Below are positions 1-8,039 of a stretch of DNA of 64,000 nucleotides, piece after piece. The DNA is from Haloarcula japonica DSM 6131 (lineage in GTDB: Archaea; Halobacteriota; Halobacteria; Halobacteriales; Haloarculaceae): contig NZ_AOLY01000006.1 of the NCBI RefSeq assembly GCF_000336635.1, forward strand, positions 38,580 to 102,579, written 5' to 3'. Numbering within the stretch: position 1 is the first letter of the stretch; every line of letters starts with the position of its first letter. Position numbers and translations under genes: made by a program. Below the pieces are notes generated by a model. It did no database searches. It was not told the origin of the DNA and was given only the letters and a program-made list of their open reading frames with translations.

Positions 1-223
1 CGCCCCGCCGGACCAGCGTGACCGCGTCGGCCAGCCCGGTCTCCTCGTCTATTTCGGCCCGCGCGGCCGTCTCCGGGTCCCGGTCCCGCCCGGCGTCGTC
101 GTCGACGTATCCCGCGACCCCGCCCCACTGTCCCTGATACGAACCGACCGCATCGCTCCGGCGCAACAGCAACACCTCGCCTTCGCTGCGCAGGAAGCAC
201 GTCACGACGGGGCGCGTCTCCAT
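1..223 (-). CDS. NUDIX hydrolase domain protein, C-terminus cut by window edge
   Basis: The visible 74 residues form the start of a NUDIX domain: an N-terminal beta strand (TRPVVTCFLR), the LLLRRSD segment, a glycine-rich turn (GGVAGYV) and a Nudix-box end RAEIDEETGL, where the usual RE dipeptide is displaced to RAE. NUDIX enzymes cleave nucleoside diphosphates linked to another moiety. The start is the ATG at 223-221. From memory, some haloarchaeal proteins join such a domain to an eIF2B-alpha-like domain; whether this one does lies outside the window. The substrate cannot be told from the sequence. Confidence 0.8.
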   Translation of the reverse strand, partial: METRPVVTCFLRSEGEVLLLRRSDAVGSYQGQWGGVAGYVDDDAGRDRDPETAARAEIDEETGLADAVTLVRRG

Positions 224-304
224 ACGAGGCGGAACGACCGGCCGGGGCAAGAAAGTCCGGGCGTGGGGGAGCGGAGCAGTGAGGCCTCGGGAGCGCCGTC
301 GGCG

Positions 305-1408
305 CTACAGTGCGTCGAGCAAGCGGTCGATGTCGTCGGCGGTGTTGAACGCGTGGACCGACGCGCGGACCGCTTCGGGGTGGGGGAGTGACCTGATGAC
401 GGTCCCCTCCGCCGCGAGTCGCTCGACGGTCGCCTCGGGGTCGGCTGCGGTGAACGTCACGAGTCCCGACTCGTAGTCGCGGGGACTCAGCAGTCGGTCG
501 CTGAGACCGTCCTTGAGGCGGTCAGTCAGCCGTTCGACACGGGTCTGAATCGTGTCCAGCCCGATCTCCTCAACCGTCTCGATAGCCTTCGCAAGCGCCA
601 CGTATGGGACCGGTGAGGTGGTTCCGACTTCGAAGCGGCGCGCGCCTTCGTAGTAGTCATACCCCTCAGCACCGGGGTCTTCGACGCTGCGGTAGCCGAT
701 GCGAGTCTGATGCAATCGGTCGTAGGCGTCCGGGTCGACGTAGAGGAATCCGCCGCCCCAGATGCCCAGCAGCCACTTGTGGCCCGCCGCGGCGACGAAA
801 TCTGCATCCCATTCGGTCATATCGACGGGGTGTTGGCCGAGGGATTGGACAGCGTCGACGAGTACCTGTGCGCCGGCGTCGTGGGCCACGTCGACGACAT
901 CCGCGACCGGGAGTCTGGTCCCGTGCGTCCAGGTGAGCGAGCTCAGTGACACCAGTCTGGCGTCGGCGACGGCGTCTTTCACGTCGGCCATGTCGAGCCG
1001 ACCGGCGTCGGTTTCCAGCACGCGGACCTCGACGTCGTGGGTGTCGGCCAGCCGGTCCCAAGGAAGCGTTCCGGCGGGGTGTTCGAGGTCGGTCCGGACC
1101 ACCACGTCGCCGGGCTGCCAGTCGATAGCCCCGGCGACCATGTTGACCCCGTCGGCGGTGCTACGGGTGAACGCGACGTTGGCGGCGTCGGTCCCGATAT
1201 GGCCGGCGACGACCTCGCGGGCGGCCGCAATGGCGTCCCACGCAACCGTATAGGGTCCCTCATCGGCGGGTGCGTCGAAGGCGTGCCGTTCAAGAAACGC
1301 CGTCGCAGCGTCGACCACAGGGCGCGGTGTCGGCCCGCTTGCCCCCGTGTTGAAGTACGTACACCGTTCGAGTGCCGGAATCGACGCCCGGAGTTCGGCT
1401 GGGTCCAT
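305..1408 (-). CDS. Class V aminotransferase (cysteine desulfurase-like fold)
   Basis: A 367-residue fold-type I PLP enzyme of the class V family. The cofactor-anchoring acid is D185 in QVLVDAVQS, Q188 follows it, and the Schiff-base lysine is K211 in AAGHKWLLG. The N-terminal YFNTGASGPTP motif is typical of the group. The short active-site cysteine loop of true cysteine desulfurases is not evident: near the C-terminus the protein has SLPHPEAVRASVHAFNT, as in aminotransferase/lyase members. The amino donor and product are therefore unknown. The gene is monocistronic, with rdfA upstream in the same direction and the NUDIX gene downstream. A TATA-like box lies about 160 bp upstream of the ATG, so the leader may be long. 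Confidence 0.85.
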   Translation of the reverse strand: MDPAELRASIPALERCTYFNTGASGPTPRPVVDAATAFLERHAFDAPADEGPYTVAWDAIAAAREVVAGHIGTDAANVAFTRSTADGVNMVAGAIDWQPGDVVVRTDLEHPAGTLPWDRLADTHDVEVRVLETDAGRLDMADVKDAVADARLVSLSSLTWTHGTRLPVADVVDVAHDAGAQVLVDAVQSLGQHPVDMTEWDADFVAAAGHKWLLGIWGGGFLYVDPDAYDRLHQTRIGYRSVEDPGAEGYDYYEGARRFEVGTTSPVPYVALAKAIETVEEIGLDTIQTRVERLTDRLKDGLSDRLLSPRDYESGLVTFTAADPEATVERLAAEGTVIRSLPHPEAVRASVHAFNTADDIDRLLDAL

Positions 1409-1567
1409 GTCCGTTCAAATGGCCCCCGATGTCTTCAGCCCTGTGTGACCCAGCAGGCAGCTGCGCCGGCTGATTCCCAGGACGGCAGTACAGTTCCATT
1501 TCTGTGTGCGATTGTCGCAACCGAAATTCTGATTTTGTTGCGTCACACAATCGTATTCGGTTGTTTC

Positions 1568-1578
1568 GATATATTTAA
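1568..1578 (-). promoter_or_regulatory. TATA-like element upstream of the aminotransferase gene
   Basis: The minus strand reads TTAAATATATC here. Haloarchaeal transcription starts about 26 bp downstream of the TATA centre, near 1546. That would leave about 137 nt before the ATG at 1408, unusual in a genome where most starts look leaderless. A GTG-initiated frame at 1550 overlaps the region but runs out of frame into the aminotransferase gene and looks non-coding. Confidence 0.4.
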
Positions 1579-1627
1579 CGTATTGTGAGTCCCCCTCGCT
1601 ACAGTCAGATAGCGCCAGAGCGGCGAT

Positions 1628-2245
1628 TCAATCCTGCTGGCACTCACAGCCGCCCTGGTCGAAGAACTCCGCGACGGCGTACTGGCTGCCACACGACTGG
1701 CAAAGCACCTGCGCGTCCAGAAATACCTCGAAATCTTCGATGTCGATACGGCCCGTATCCCGCAGTTTCTCGATGCGCTGGTCAGTGACCGACAGCGTTC
1801 GGGTCAGGAGCCGCTGAATGCTTTCGAGATCCTTTTCGATCTTCTCGTCGTCTGATAGCCCCTGATACTCCGCGCCGCGCCATTCCTTCAGATACGACCG
1901 GATGGCCTGATAGGTGATGAAATCAGTTTCGAGGCCGTCGACGTCGACGCCGTTGCGTTCGAGTCGGTTGACGGTGTCAGTCCGCACACCGGTACTGATG
2001 TCGTCGCCGGTGAGGTTCTCGTAGGTCGACTCCACGTCGCTTTCAAGCGCGCTCAGGCCAGCATCGACCAGCGCGCGTTCGAGGAGGCGTTTGTTGAAAA
2101 ACTCCGCGAGGTCACGGAGGCTCATGCGCTCCTCGCCGTCGCCGGTCCAGCGAGCCTCCATCTCCGCACCGAGTCCATCGAGTTCGTACTCGTCGATGAG
2201 TCGAGCGACCTTGCTCGACGGCCGGCCGTCTGTCGTATTCGCCAT
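1628..2245 (-). CDS. rdfA: Rod-determining factor RdfA family protein
   Basis: A 205-residue acidic protein matching the haloarchaeal RdfA family, which in Haloferax volcanii is needed for rod-shaped cells (family knowledge). The N-terminal half is helical and starts with SSKVARLIDEYEL and a SLRDLAEFFN segment. The C-terminus carries a four-cysteine zinc-binding candidate: C182 and C185 (CQSC), then C200 and C202 (CEC). It lies 44 bp downstream of the SMC-related gene in the same direction, the linkage known from Haloferax. A CTTTTAG box at 2274-2280 could give it its own promoter. It may be a regulator rather than a structural element; its biochemistry is not shown by the sequence. Confidence 0.85.
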   Translation of the reverse strand: MANTTDGRPSSKVARLIDEYELDGLGAEMEARWTGDGEERMSLRDLAEFFNKRLLERALVDAGLSALESDVESTYENLTGDDISTGVRTDTVNRLERNGVDVDGLETDFITYQAIRSYLKEWRGAEYQGLSDDEKIEKDLESIQRLLTRTLSVTDQRIEKLRDTGRIDIEDFEVFLDAQVLCQSCGSQYAVAEFFDQGGCECQQD

Positions 2246-2273
2246 CTGTTGTTCCCACGTACGGTAACCGGAA

Positions 2274-2280
2274 CTAAAAG
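2274..2280 (-). promoter_or_regulatory. Putative TATA box of rdfA
   Basis: CTTTTAG on the minus strand, centred about 32 bp upstream of the rdfA ATG in the 44-bp gap after the upstream gene. It would allow rdfA to be transcribed separately from the SMC-like gene. Confidence 0.4.
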
Positions 2281-2289
2281 ACTACGGGG

Positions 2290-4251
2290 TTAGATCGAAG
2301 TGATGCGGTTGAAGTCGTCGTCCAGTGCCTGGGCGTCCTCCGGCAGAAGGGCGACGACGAGATGCTCGGCGTAGTCGGCGAAGTATTCGACGAGTTCGGC
2401 GATCCGTGCCGAGTCGATAGCTTCCAGCGAGTCAAGCAGCATGAACGGAACACTCTCGTGGAGGTCGTGCACCAGATAGCCCGCGAGAGCGAAAATGAGC
2501 CCGGTCACTTCGCGCTCACTCTCGCTGAGGTGCTCGATAGTGTCCTCGTACGCCGCGCCGTTCTCGGTGGTCCGGACGATGTGGAGCTCGAACACCGTTC
2601 GGTCGACCTTCTGGCGCCCTTCGCGGACAGTCTGCTCGACGCGCTCGATCCAGATGCGTTCGAGGTTCTCGTACTCCAGAATACCGAGGATAGCGTCCAT
2701 GTGATCGTTGAACTGGTCGACGGCGTTCGCCTCTATCTGATCGATCTTCGTCCGTTTGTCGGTGAGTTCATCGACCAGCGCGTCACGCTCCTCGCGGAGG
2801 TCGTCGGCCCGCTGGACCATCTCCTCTATCTCCTCTATCTCGGCGGATACGTCGTCGAGGTCGGACTCCAGGCTGTCGATCTCGAACTCGAGCTGGTTCG
2901 CTTCCCGGTGTAGCGAGAGGATTTCGTCGAAGTCCTCGGATTCGAGGTTGTCGACCTCGTCTTCCAGCGACTCGACGTCCGCGGTCAGTTCCTCGCGCCG
3001 GTCTTTCAGTGAAGTGATCTGCGCTTCGCGGCGTTCGATCTCCGTTTCGGTTTCCTGTATCTTCCGCTCGACGTTCTCGCGGCGACGCTGCTTCTTTTCG
3101 GCCTCGCGCTGGTCGGCCTTGAGATCGTCGAGTTCCGACTTGATGTCGTTGAGGTCCTCGACCTTCTGCCGGCGGAGGTCCTGCAGGCGGTCGACGGTGT
3201 CTTCGATCTGCTCGCGGTCGACCGTCGAGCCACACGTCCAACAGACGACGGATTCTTCGTCCTCACCTTCGAGGAGTTGCTCCGTCACCGCCCCGTCAGA
3301 GCCTTCGGGCGCGTCTTCGAGTGACTGAATGACGTCGTAATCTTCCTCTTCGAGCCGTTCCTCGTTGTACTGGATGAGGCTCTGGAGGTCGGATATCTCG
3401 CTGTTCAGCCGCTGGCGCTGGTCGCGCAGGCTCGCGATCTCGTCTTCGAGGTGCTGCTGGTCGCCCATCGGCGTCTCCGGCAGGTCGTCCAGTTCGTCTT
3501 CGAGGTCGGACCGCTCACGTTTCAGCGAGGAGATGCTCTCCTCCTGGGCCTCGATGTCACGCCGGACGGATTCGAGATCCGACCGCGTCGAGCGGAGCTC
3601 GTCGAGCTTCTCTTCGAGAACATCCTGTTCCTGACGGCTCTCCTCGATATCTCGGCTGCTATTGTCGATCTCCTCCTCACGCTCGGCCAGCTCCTCACGC
3701 TTCTCCTCGATCTGCTCGCGGAGTTCGGTCCGGCGCTGTTCGAGGTCCGGGAGGTCGCGCTGGCGGGACTCGATGGTGGCGAGTTCGTCGTTGATGTCGC
3801 CTTTCTCCTCTTCCAGCTGTTCGACCTCCGAACGGATCGCGTCGATGTCGACCGGACGCATGATGATTTCGCGGAGATCGTCGCCGCGAGCCACTGACCG
3901 GCGCGCCTCGTTGGTTTCGAGGAGGAACGCGAACAGATCGGCGACCGCAGGGTCGTCAAGGTACCCGTCACCGTCAAACTGAACAGCGTCCCCCGCTCGC
4001 GTGAGCGTCCGTTCGTACACCGCATCCCCGTAAGTGAGGGCAACGCTCCCCTCATCGGCGTCGCCTTTCAGCGTGGCCTGCGTACTCCCCATCGCCGCCA
4101 TAATAGACTGCAGAAACGACGTCCGGTTTGTGGCGTTCTTCCCCGTTAGCACCGTCACGCCCGGTGGAATCTCGACTGAGGTCTCGTCGATCCCACCGAT
4201 ATTGGTGACACTGAAGTGGGCGACACTAGATTCTTGCTTTGATTCTGGCAT
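2290..4251 (-). CDS. Archaea-specific SMC-related protein (Sph family)
   Basis: A 653-residue SMC/Rad50-like protein. An N-terminal ATPase half comes first, with a Walker A-like GKNATNRTS at residues 37-45. Long heptad-rich coiled coils follow at about 140-310 and 345-540, separated by an apex with a single CWTCG near residue 338, a Rad50-like zinc-hook candidate. The C-terminal half has HLSESER in the ABC-signature position and FMLLDSLEAID in the Walker B position. The motifs are atypical: the Walker A lysine is replaced by arginine (NRTS), and the residue after the Walker B aspartate is serine, not glutamate. It is upstream of rdfA, consistent with a role in cell-shape control or chromosome organisation (inference). 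A TATA box sits 26 bp before the start. Confidence 0.85.
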   Translation of the reverse strand: MPESKQESSVAHFSVTNIGGIDETSVEIPPGVTVLTGKNATNRTSFLQSIMAAMGSTQATLKGDADEGSVALTYGDAVYERTLTRAGDAVQFDGDGYLDDPAVADLFAFLLETNEARRSVARGDDLREIIMRPVDIDAIRSEVEQLEEEKGDINDELATIESRQRDLPDLEQRRTELREQIEEKREELAEREEEIDNSSRDIEESRQEQDVLEEKLDELRSTRSDLESVRRDIEAQEESISSLKRERSDLEDELDDLPETPMGDQQHLEDEIASLRDQRQRLNSEISDLQSLIQYNEERLEEEDYDVIQSLEDAPEGSDGAVTEQLLEGEDEESVVCWTCGSTVDREQIEDTVDRLQDLRRQKVEDLNDIKSELDDLKADQREAEKKQRRRENVERKIQETETEIERREAQITSLKDRREELTADVESLEDEVDNLESEDFDEILSLHREANQLEFEIDSLESDLDDVSAEIEEIEEMVQRADDLREERDALVDELTDKRTKIDQIEANAVDQFNDHMDAILGILEYENLERIWIERVEQTVREGRQKVDRTVFELHIVRTTENGAAYEDTIEHLSESEREVTGLIFALAGYLVHDLHESVPFMLLDSLEAIDSARIAELVEYFADYAEHLVVALLPEDAQALDDDFNRITSI

Positions 4252-4271
4252 TGGTCTGCTGTAGTTGGAGA

Positions 4272-4282
4272 GGATATAAAAA
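4272..4282 (-). promoter_or_regulatory. TATA box of the SMC-related gene
   Basis: TTTTTATATCC on the minus strand, centred 26 bp upstream of the ATG at 4251. This predicts a leaderless transcript and supports that start codon. Confidence 0.65.
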
Positions 4283-4523
4283 TAATTTCATTGCCGAAAA
4301 CTAAATTACAGATTAGCGTCCATACTACGGGCCGATACATCAGACGCAGCAGCGTATTACACGACAGACAGCGAACAGACCGACAGTTGATTCTGGAATA
4401 ACACCTGTACCAATATTATTCCGATACGGAGCTATTGGCGATAGGGAGCGGGCTATTTCTTTAATAATTCTTTTTTGTTGTGTATATCAATCTCTACCGG
4501 TTGCGGCTCTTATCATATGCCAA

Positions 4524-4531
4524 CTTATAAG
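4524..4531 (+). promoter_or_regulatory. TATA box deciding the start of the 115-residue gene
   Basis: CTTATAAG is centred about 28 bp upstream of ATG 4556, so transcription should begin at or just before that ATG. It argues against the TTG at 4541, which would lie upstream of the predicted transcript start. Confidence 0.65.
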
Positions 4532-4555
4532 TCGGCGTGATTGGAAGCAGGTCGT

Positions 4556-4903
4556 ATGACCCGTTACGAAACGCTGCTCGAGGTCGAACTAGACGAGTGG
4601 GACAGTGGGTACGGTGTTTTGCAGATCGTCGATCCGGATGATAGCGACACTGCCGAGCTACGGTTCTGTTACTTCAACGAAAACGGCAAATTCACGAATC
4701 GGCCGCTAACGCTACGCCCCGACGAAGAGACACTAGACCGGACGACACGGATGGTGGAGAACCTTGGCTACGTCGCCCGGACCTTCGACCCGGCAGAGAT
4801 CCGTGAGCTCGTCGATACGCTCGGCGAAGAACGGGTTATCGAACTCGCACAGCTCGTCGACACGCTCGGTGAAGCGCGGCTGGCGGAGATACTCGGGGAG
4901 TAA
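4556..4903 (+). CDS. Conserved hypothetical protein divergent from the rdfA locus
   Basis: A 115-residue acidic protein beginning MTRYETLLEVELDEWD. The first two thirds look beta-rich. The C-terminal third contains two related helical segments, IRELVDTLGEERVIEL and LVDTLGEARLAEIL, sharing the LVDTLGE core, so it may carry a short internal duplication. I do not recognise a domain. It is divergently oriented to the SMC-like/rdfA pair and 2 bp upstream of crcB, so it may belong functionally to either neighbour. In Haloferax a third cell-shape gene (ddfA) sits beside the same pair; whether this is its counterpart cannot be decided here. Confidence 0.75.
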   Translation: MTRYETLLEVELDEWDSGYGVLQIVDPDDSDTAELRFCYFNENGKFTNRPLTLRPDEETLDRTTRMVENLGYVARTFDPAEIRELVDTLGEERVIELAQLVDTLGEARLAEILGE

Positions 4904-4905
4904 GG

Positions 4906-5289
4906 ATGGCAGACACCCACCCACTGGTAACGGTCGAAACTATCGTCCTCGTGGGTCTGGGGGGCTTCGCCGGTTCGAACCTCAGGTACTTCGTCGGTCT
5001 CTTGCTTCCGGGACTGCAGGGGACGCTGGTGGTCAACGTCCTCGGCAGTTTCGCACTCGGCATACTCGTGTACGAAGGGCTGCAGGTCGGTACGCTGGCC
5101 AGCGAGACGAAGCTGGCCGCTTCGACCGGCTTTATTTCGTCGTTTACCACCTACAGCACGTTCGCGGTGGAGACGGTGTTAACGCCCGAGTGGGCCGTTG
5201 CGAATATCGTCGGAAGCTATGGATTCGGGTTTGCTGGGGTCCTTGTCGGTCGGATGGCTGTTCGTCTGTTCGCCGGAGGTGAGCGCTGA
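4906..5289 (+). CDS. crcB: Fluoride ion channel CrcB/Fluc, subunit 1
   Basis: A 127-residue membrane protein with four predicted helices, the usual size for the Fluc fluoride channel that exports toxic fluoride. Family signatures are present: N44 in LVVNVLGSF and the phenylalanine/threonine track SSFTTYSTF around residues 78-86. Fluc works as an antiparallel dimer of two such chains. The next gene is a second crcB overlapping by one base (the TGA stop shares its A with the following ATG), so the two are translated together and probably form a heterodimer. No fluoride riboswitch is visible upstream. Confidence 0.92.
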   Translation: MADTHPLVTVETIVLVGLGGFAGSNLRYFVGLLLPGLQGTLVVNVLGSFALGILVYEGLQVGTLASETKLAASTGFISSFTTYSTFAVETVLTPEWAVANIVGSYGFGFAGVLVGRMAVRLFAGGER

Positions 5290-5648
5290 TGGTCGCTGTC
5301 GAGCCGGCGCATCTGGTCGGCACCGGCGGCGCTATCGGCGCACTCTGTCGCCACTATCTGGCGGGGGCTGTCCAGCGAGAGACGTTCCCGCTCGGGACGC
5401 TCACAGTGAACACCATCGGAAGCTTCGTTCTCGGACTGCTGACGTTCGCCGGTGTGACCGGCGACGCGGCACTGCTTATCGGTGTCGGCGCGTGTGGCTC
5501 ATTCACGACGTTTTCCTCGTTTTCGGTCGAGACAGTGCGGCTATGGGAGGACGGCTATGTGGCGCTGGCCGTGCTCAACGCCGTCGGCAATCTCGCCTGT
5601 GCGCTGGCCGGAATCGGGTTGGCTTGGGGAGTCATGCAGGTCGTTTGA
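5289..5648 (+). CDS. crcB: Fluoride ion channel CrcB/Fluc, subunit 2
   Basis: The 119-residue second Fluc chain also has four membrane helices, N41 in TVNTIGSF and the SFTTFSSFS motif around residues 71-79. It overlaps the preceding crcB by one base. Paired, diverged crcB genes are the usual arrangement when the antiparallel dimer is made from two different subunits with opposite topology. It ends 14 bp before the convergent HerA-like gene. Confidence 0.92.
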   Translation: MVAVEPAHLVGTGGAIGALCRHYLAGAVQRETFPLGTLTVNTIGSFVLGLLTFAGVTGDAALLIGVGACGSFTTFSSFSVETVRLWEDGYVALAVLNAVGNLACALAGIGLAWGVMQVV

Positions 5649-5662
5649 CTCATACAGCGTCA

Positions 5663-6727
5663 TTATTTTTCAGAACCCACCGCAGAGCAGTCGGACTCTC
5701 TGTTCGCTCCGAGGTCGCTTGCACGCGGGGTCTCGCCGCCGTGGGGCGTCCGCCGCTCACGGACGGTCACGTGATGGACTGATTCGGTGCCGTCGTCGAC
5801 AACGAGTGCGTCACCAGACGTCTCCGGTAGCCGGGCCGCGAAATCACTGTCGAGATACGTCGGCTGGGTGGCCTGTAGTGCCTCAATGTCAGCCGTGCTC
5901 GTCAGCCGGTGGGCAACGAGCAGGTCTGTCTGGGAGACGGTTGTCGCTGGCACGGCGCTGGGCCGCTGTGTTGCCAGCACGCAACTTACGCCGGGTTGGC
6001 GGCCCCGAGTGACGAGCCGGCGGAGCGGACGGCGGGCGACGCCGTCGGTGAACGCGTGGGCCTCGTCGACCAGCAGCCACGGCAGCCGATTCGTCTGTTC
6101 GGCCATCCGAGCGTCGTACAGCGCGGTCGCAACAGCGGCGAGAACCGCACCGGCTGGCCGCGAATCGAGCCCCGACACGTCGAGCACGGTCAGGCAATCG
6201 CTGCACAGCGTCTCTGTCTCGATACCCGAAGGCTCGAAGACGCCCCAGGATGCGGCGAGCGCGAGATGGTTCGACGCCGCGCGGACAGTGCTCGCCGCCG
6301 CATCCGCATCGGCCACCCACGAGCGCATCCCGTCGAGGGCCGCACGCTCGCTCGCCGCTCGCCACACGAGCGCTCCTGCGCCCCGTTCCGGATCGAGGCC
6401 GAGCACCGTACACCACTGACGTGGATCGAGCGCGCCCGCACAAACGCTGGGGTCGATTACCGTGGCAGACACATCGGCAGTAGCCAGCGGCGTGAACGCC
6501 CCCATCGGGTCGACAACGACCGGCGCGACCCCCTCGGCAGCCAGCAATCCTTCGGCGAGGACACCGAGCGTGTACGTCTTCCCCGATCCACGTTTGCCGA
6601 CGATGAGGCCAACGTGTGGCCGGTCGACATCGAGATCGACTGCAGCGCCGCGGCTCCCGTCACGGGCCCGATAGTGACCCAGCCGCGTTGTTGCCCCTGT
6701 CGCTGCCTCGCGTCCGATAACGACCAT
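5663..6727 (-). CDS. HerA-like P-loop ATPase
   Basis: A 354-residue ATPase of the HerA/FtsK superfamily. An N-terminal beta-rich strip (residues 1-40) precedes a Walker A motif GKRGSGKT at 44-51, a Walker B with acidic box LLVDEAHAF at about 218-226, and a polar sensor segment LATQRPSAV near residue 260. HerA proteins are hexameric DNA translocases, often paired with the nuclease NurA in end resection. No nurA is nearby and the protein is shorter than canonical HerA (about 500 residues), so its DNA substrate and partner are unknown. The C-terminal tail (residues about 320-354) is low-complexity. It diverges from a small membrane protein gene. Confidence 0.8.
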   Translation of the reverse strand: MVVIGREAATGATTRLGHYRARDGSRGAAVDLDVDRPHVGLIVGKRGSGKTYTLGVLAEGLLAAEGVAPVVVDPMGAFTPLATADVSATVIDPSVCAGALDPRQWCTVLGLDPERGAGALVWRAASERAALDGMRSWVADADAAASTVRAASNHLALAASWGVFEPSGIETETLCSDCLTVLDVSGLDSRPAGAVLAAVATALYDARMAEQTNRLPWLLVDEAHAFTDGVARRPLRRLVTRGRQPGVSCVLATQRPSAVPATTVSQTDLLVAHRLTSTADIEALQATQPTYLDSDFAARLPETSGDALVVDDGTESVHHVTVRERRTPHGGETPRASDLGANRESDCSAVGSEK

Positions 6728-6802
6728 GCCGGCGGTTGCCTCGTTCCGGTATTTGAACGTTCGTCCGAGGATTCAAATACGAGTTCGGAGCCACGCCTGT
6801 CC

Positions 6803-7249
6803 ATGTCAGATTCGCTGTGGCACGACGAACGTGCTATCGAGGGACTGCCGATCCGCTTGGTCATCGCGCTGGTGGTCGGCGTTGCCTGCCTTTCCGTGAT
6901 GATGAGCACTATCTCCGGAATCGAGACGCTGCAAGTAACCGAGGTCGATGTTGAGCCACACCCCGAAGTGGCTAACCCGGGGACACAGGACGTAGTTGTC
7001 ACTGTCGTCGACTCGAAGGGGTCGCCCGTGTCCGGCGCGACGGTGGTCGCGAAAAGCGGGACGGCAACGCTCTCGTCGGTCACGACTGGCGAGACAGGGA
7101 GTGACGGGAACGCGACCCTCTCACTGTCGCCGTCGCTCGGGCCGAATCAACAGGACGGCACCGTCACGTTCGAGGTGAAACCACCGGCTGGCAGTAACTA
7201 TGAGGACGCCCGCTCGAACACCGACCTGCTCGTCGTCGAGGTGCCCTAG
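6803..7249 (+). CDS. Membrane-anchored protein with carboxypeptidase-regulatory-like beta domain
   Basis: The protein has 148 residues: a cytoplasmic N-terminus of about 17 residues, one membrane helix (RLVIALVVGVACLSVMM), then an extracellular beta-sandwich of the Big/CarboxypepD_reg type with the hallmark PVSGATV followed by GETGSDGNATLSL. The architecture resembles pilin-like or flagellin-like surface proteins, but I see no convincing prepilin cleavage site. The start at the second in-frame methionine cluster (MSDSLWHDE) was chosen because the upstream frame lies inside the divergent HerA gene. The 3' end overlaps the convergent pcm paralogue by 4 bp. Confidence 0.75.
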   Translation: MSDSLWHDERAIEGLPIRLVIALVVGVACLSVMMSTISGIETLQVTEVDVEPHPEVANPGTQDVVVTVVDSKGSPVSGATVVAKSGTATLSSVTTGETGSDGNATLSLSPSLGPNQQDGTVTFEVKPPAGSNYEDARSNTDLLVVEVP

Positions 7250-7977
7250 TCGTCCCAGTCGATCCACTCCTGCTCCCAGCCGGCGCGGGACTGGGCTGCC
7301 CGCCGGGCGCGCTCGCGGTCTTCACGGTGGGTCCGATTACGCTCGACGGTGTCGGCCTGCTCGCCCTCGACGAGCATCGGCTGGAACGCGACGGTGCCGT
7401 GTCGCTGGACCGAGCCATCGGCCTCAACGACGGCCAGCGACTGCTCGCCGGTTCCGAGCGGCATCACCAGTCGGCCGTCCTCGGTCAGTTGCTGGAGGAG
7501 CGCCCGTGGCGGGTCGATTGCGGCAGCTTCCAGCAGAATCCGGTCATACGGTGCGTACTCGGGGAGTCCGTCAGCTCCGTCACGGCGGTCCACGAGGACG
7601 GCGTCATAGCCTGCTTCTGCCAGGTTCTGGCGCGCTTCGACGACGAGGCGGCGCGTGATATCTATCGCATGCACGTTCGCTGCGCCGACCTGTTCTGCCA
7701 GCACGGCGGCCGTGTAGCCGACGCCGGCACCGACCACGAGCACACTGTCGTCTGCTTCTGGTGACAGGGTTTCGAGCACTCGGCCGGCGGTACTGGGCGA
7801 GAGCACGCGCGTGCCGAGGCGTTCGAACGGGCGGTCTGAGTAGGCCTGTTGCTCGCCGACAAACGCTTCCCTGGGGACCGCACGCATCGCTGTCGACAGC
7901 CACGCGCTCCGGACGACACCCTTGCTCTCGTGTTGCAGGCTGTCGACCATGTCGTCCCGCAGTACCGCCGGGTCCAT
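7246..7977 (-). CDS. pcm: Diverged protein-L-isoaspartate O-methyltransferase paralogue
   Basis: A 243-residue class I SAM methyltransferase of the Pcm family, which methylates isoaspartate in aged proteins. The SAM loop is VLVVGAGVGYTA around 79-90, and REAFV.....AYSDRP matches the family substrate region. The conserved loop that reads QTISAPHM in the neighbouring copy is changed here to RVLSPSTA, so substrate choice may differ. A charged C-terminal extension ends in KEWIDWDD-like acidic residues (EQEWIDWDD). It is 62 bp from the next pcm gene, in the same direction. Confidence 0.85.
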   Translation of the reverse strand: MDPAVLRDDMVDSLQHESKGVVRSAWLSTAMRAVPREAFVGEQQAYSDRPFERLGTRVLSPSTAGRVLETLSPEADDSVLVVGAGVGYTAAVLAEQVGAANVHAIDITRRLVVEARQNLAEAGYDAVLVDRRDGADGLPEYAPYDRILLEAAAIDPPRALLQQLTEDGRLVMPLGTGEQSLAVVEADGSVQRHGTVAFQPMLVEGEQADTVERNRTHREDRERARRAAQSRAGWEQEWIDWDD

Positions 7978-8039
7978 ACCACTACATTCGGCCAGAGCTA
8001 TATCAATGGCGCGACAACGGCCGTGTCTGTCGAAAACTC

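Larger units (their letters stand above)
4252..4555. other. AT-rich divergent intergenic region
   Basis: This stretch of about 300 bp separates the SMC-related gene (minus) from the next plus-strand gene. It is clearly AT-richer than its surroundings, with A/T tracts around 4405-4425 and 4455-4485. It holds outward-facing TATA boxes near each gene. I see no ORF or RNA gene in the middle. Confidence 0.6.

Noticed and set aside
1290..1550. GTG-started minus-strand ORF overlapping the aminotransferase start
   Set aside because: It runs out of frame through the coding region and has no conserved features; at most it could be a leader peptide.
5649..5662. Terminator between crcB and the HerA gene
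   Set aside because: The 14-bp gap shows no T-tract or hairpin on either strand that I could defend.
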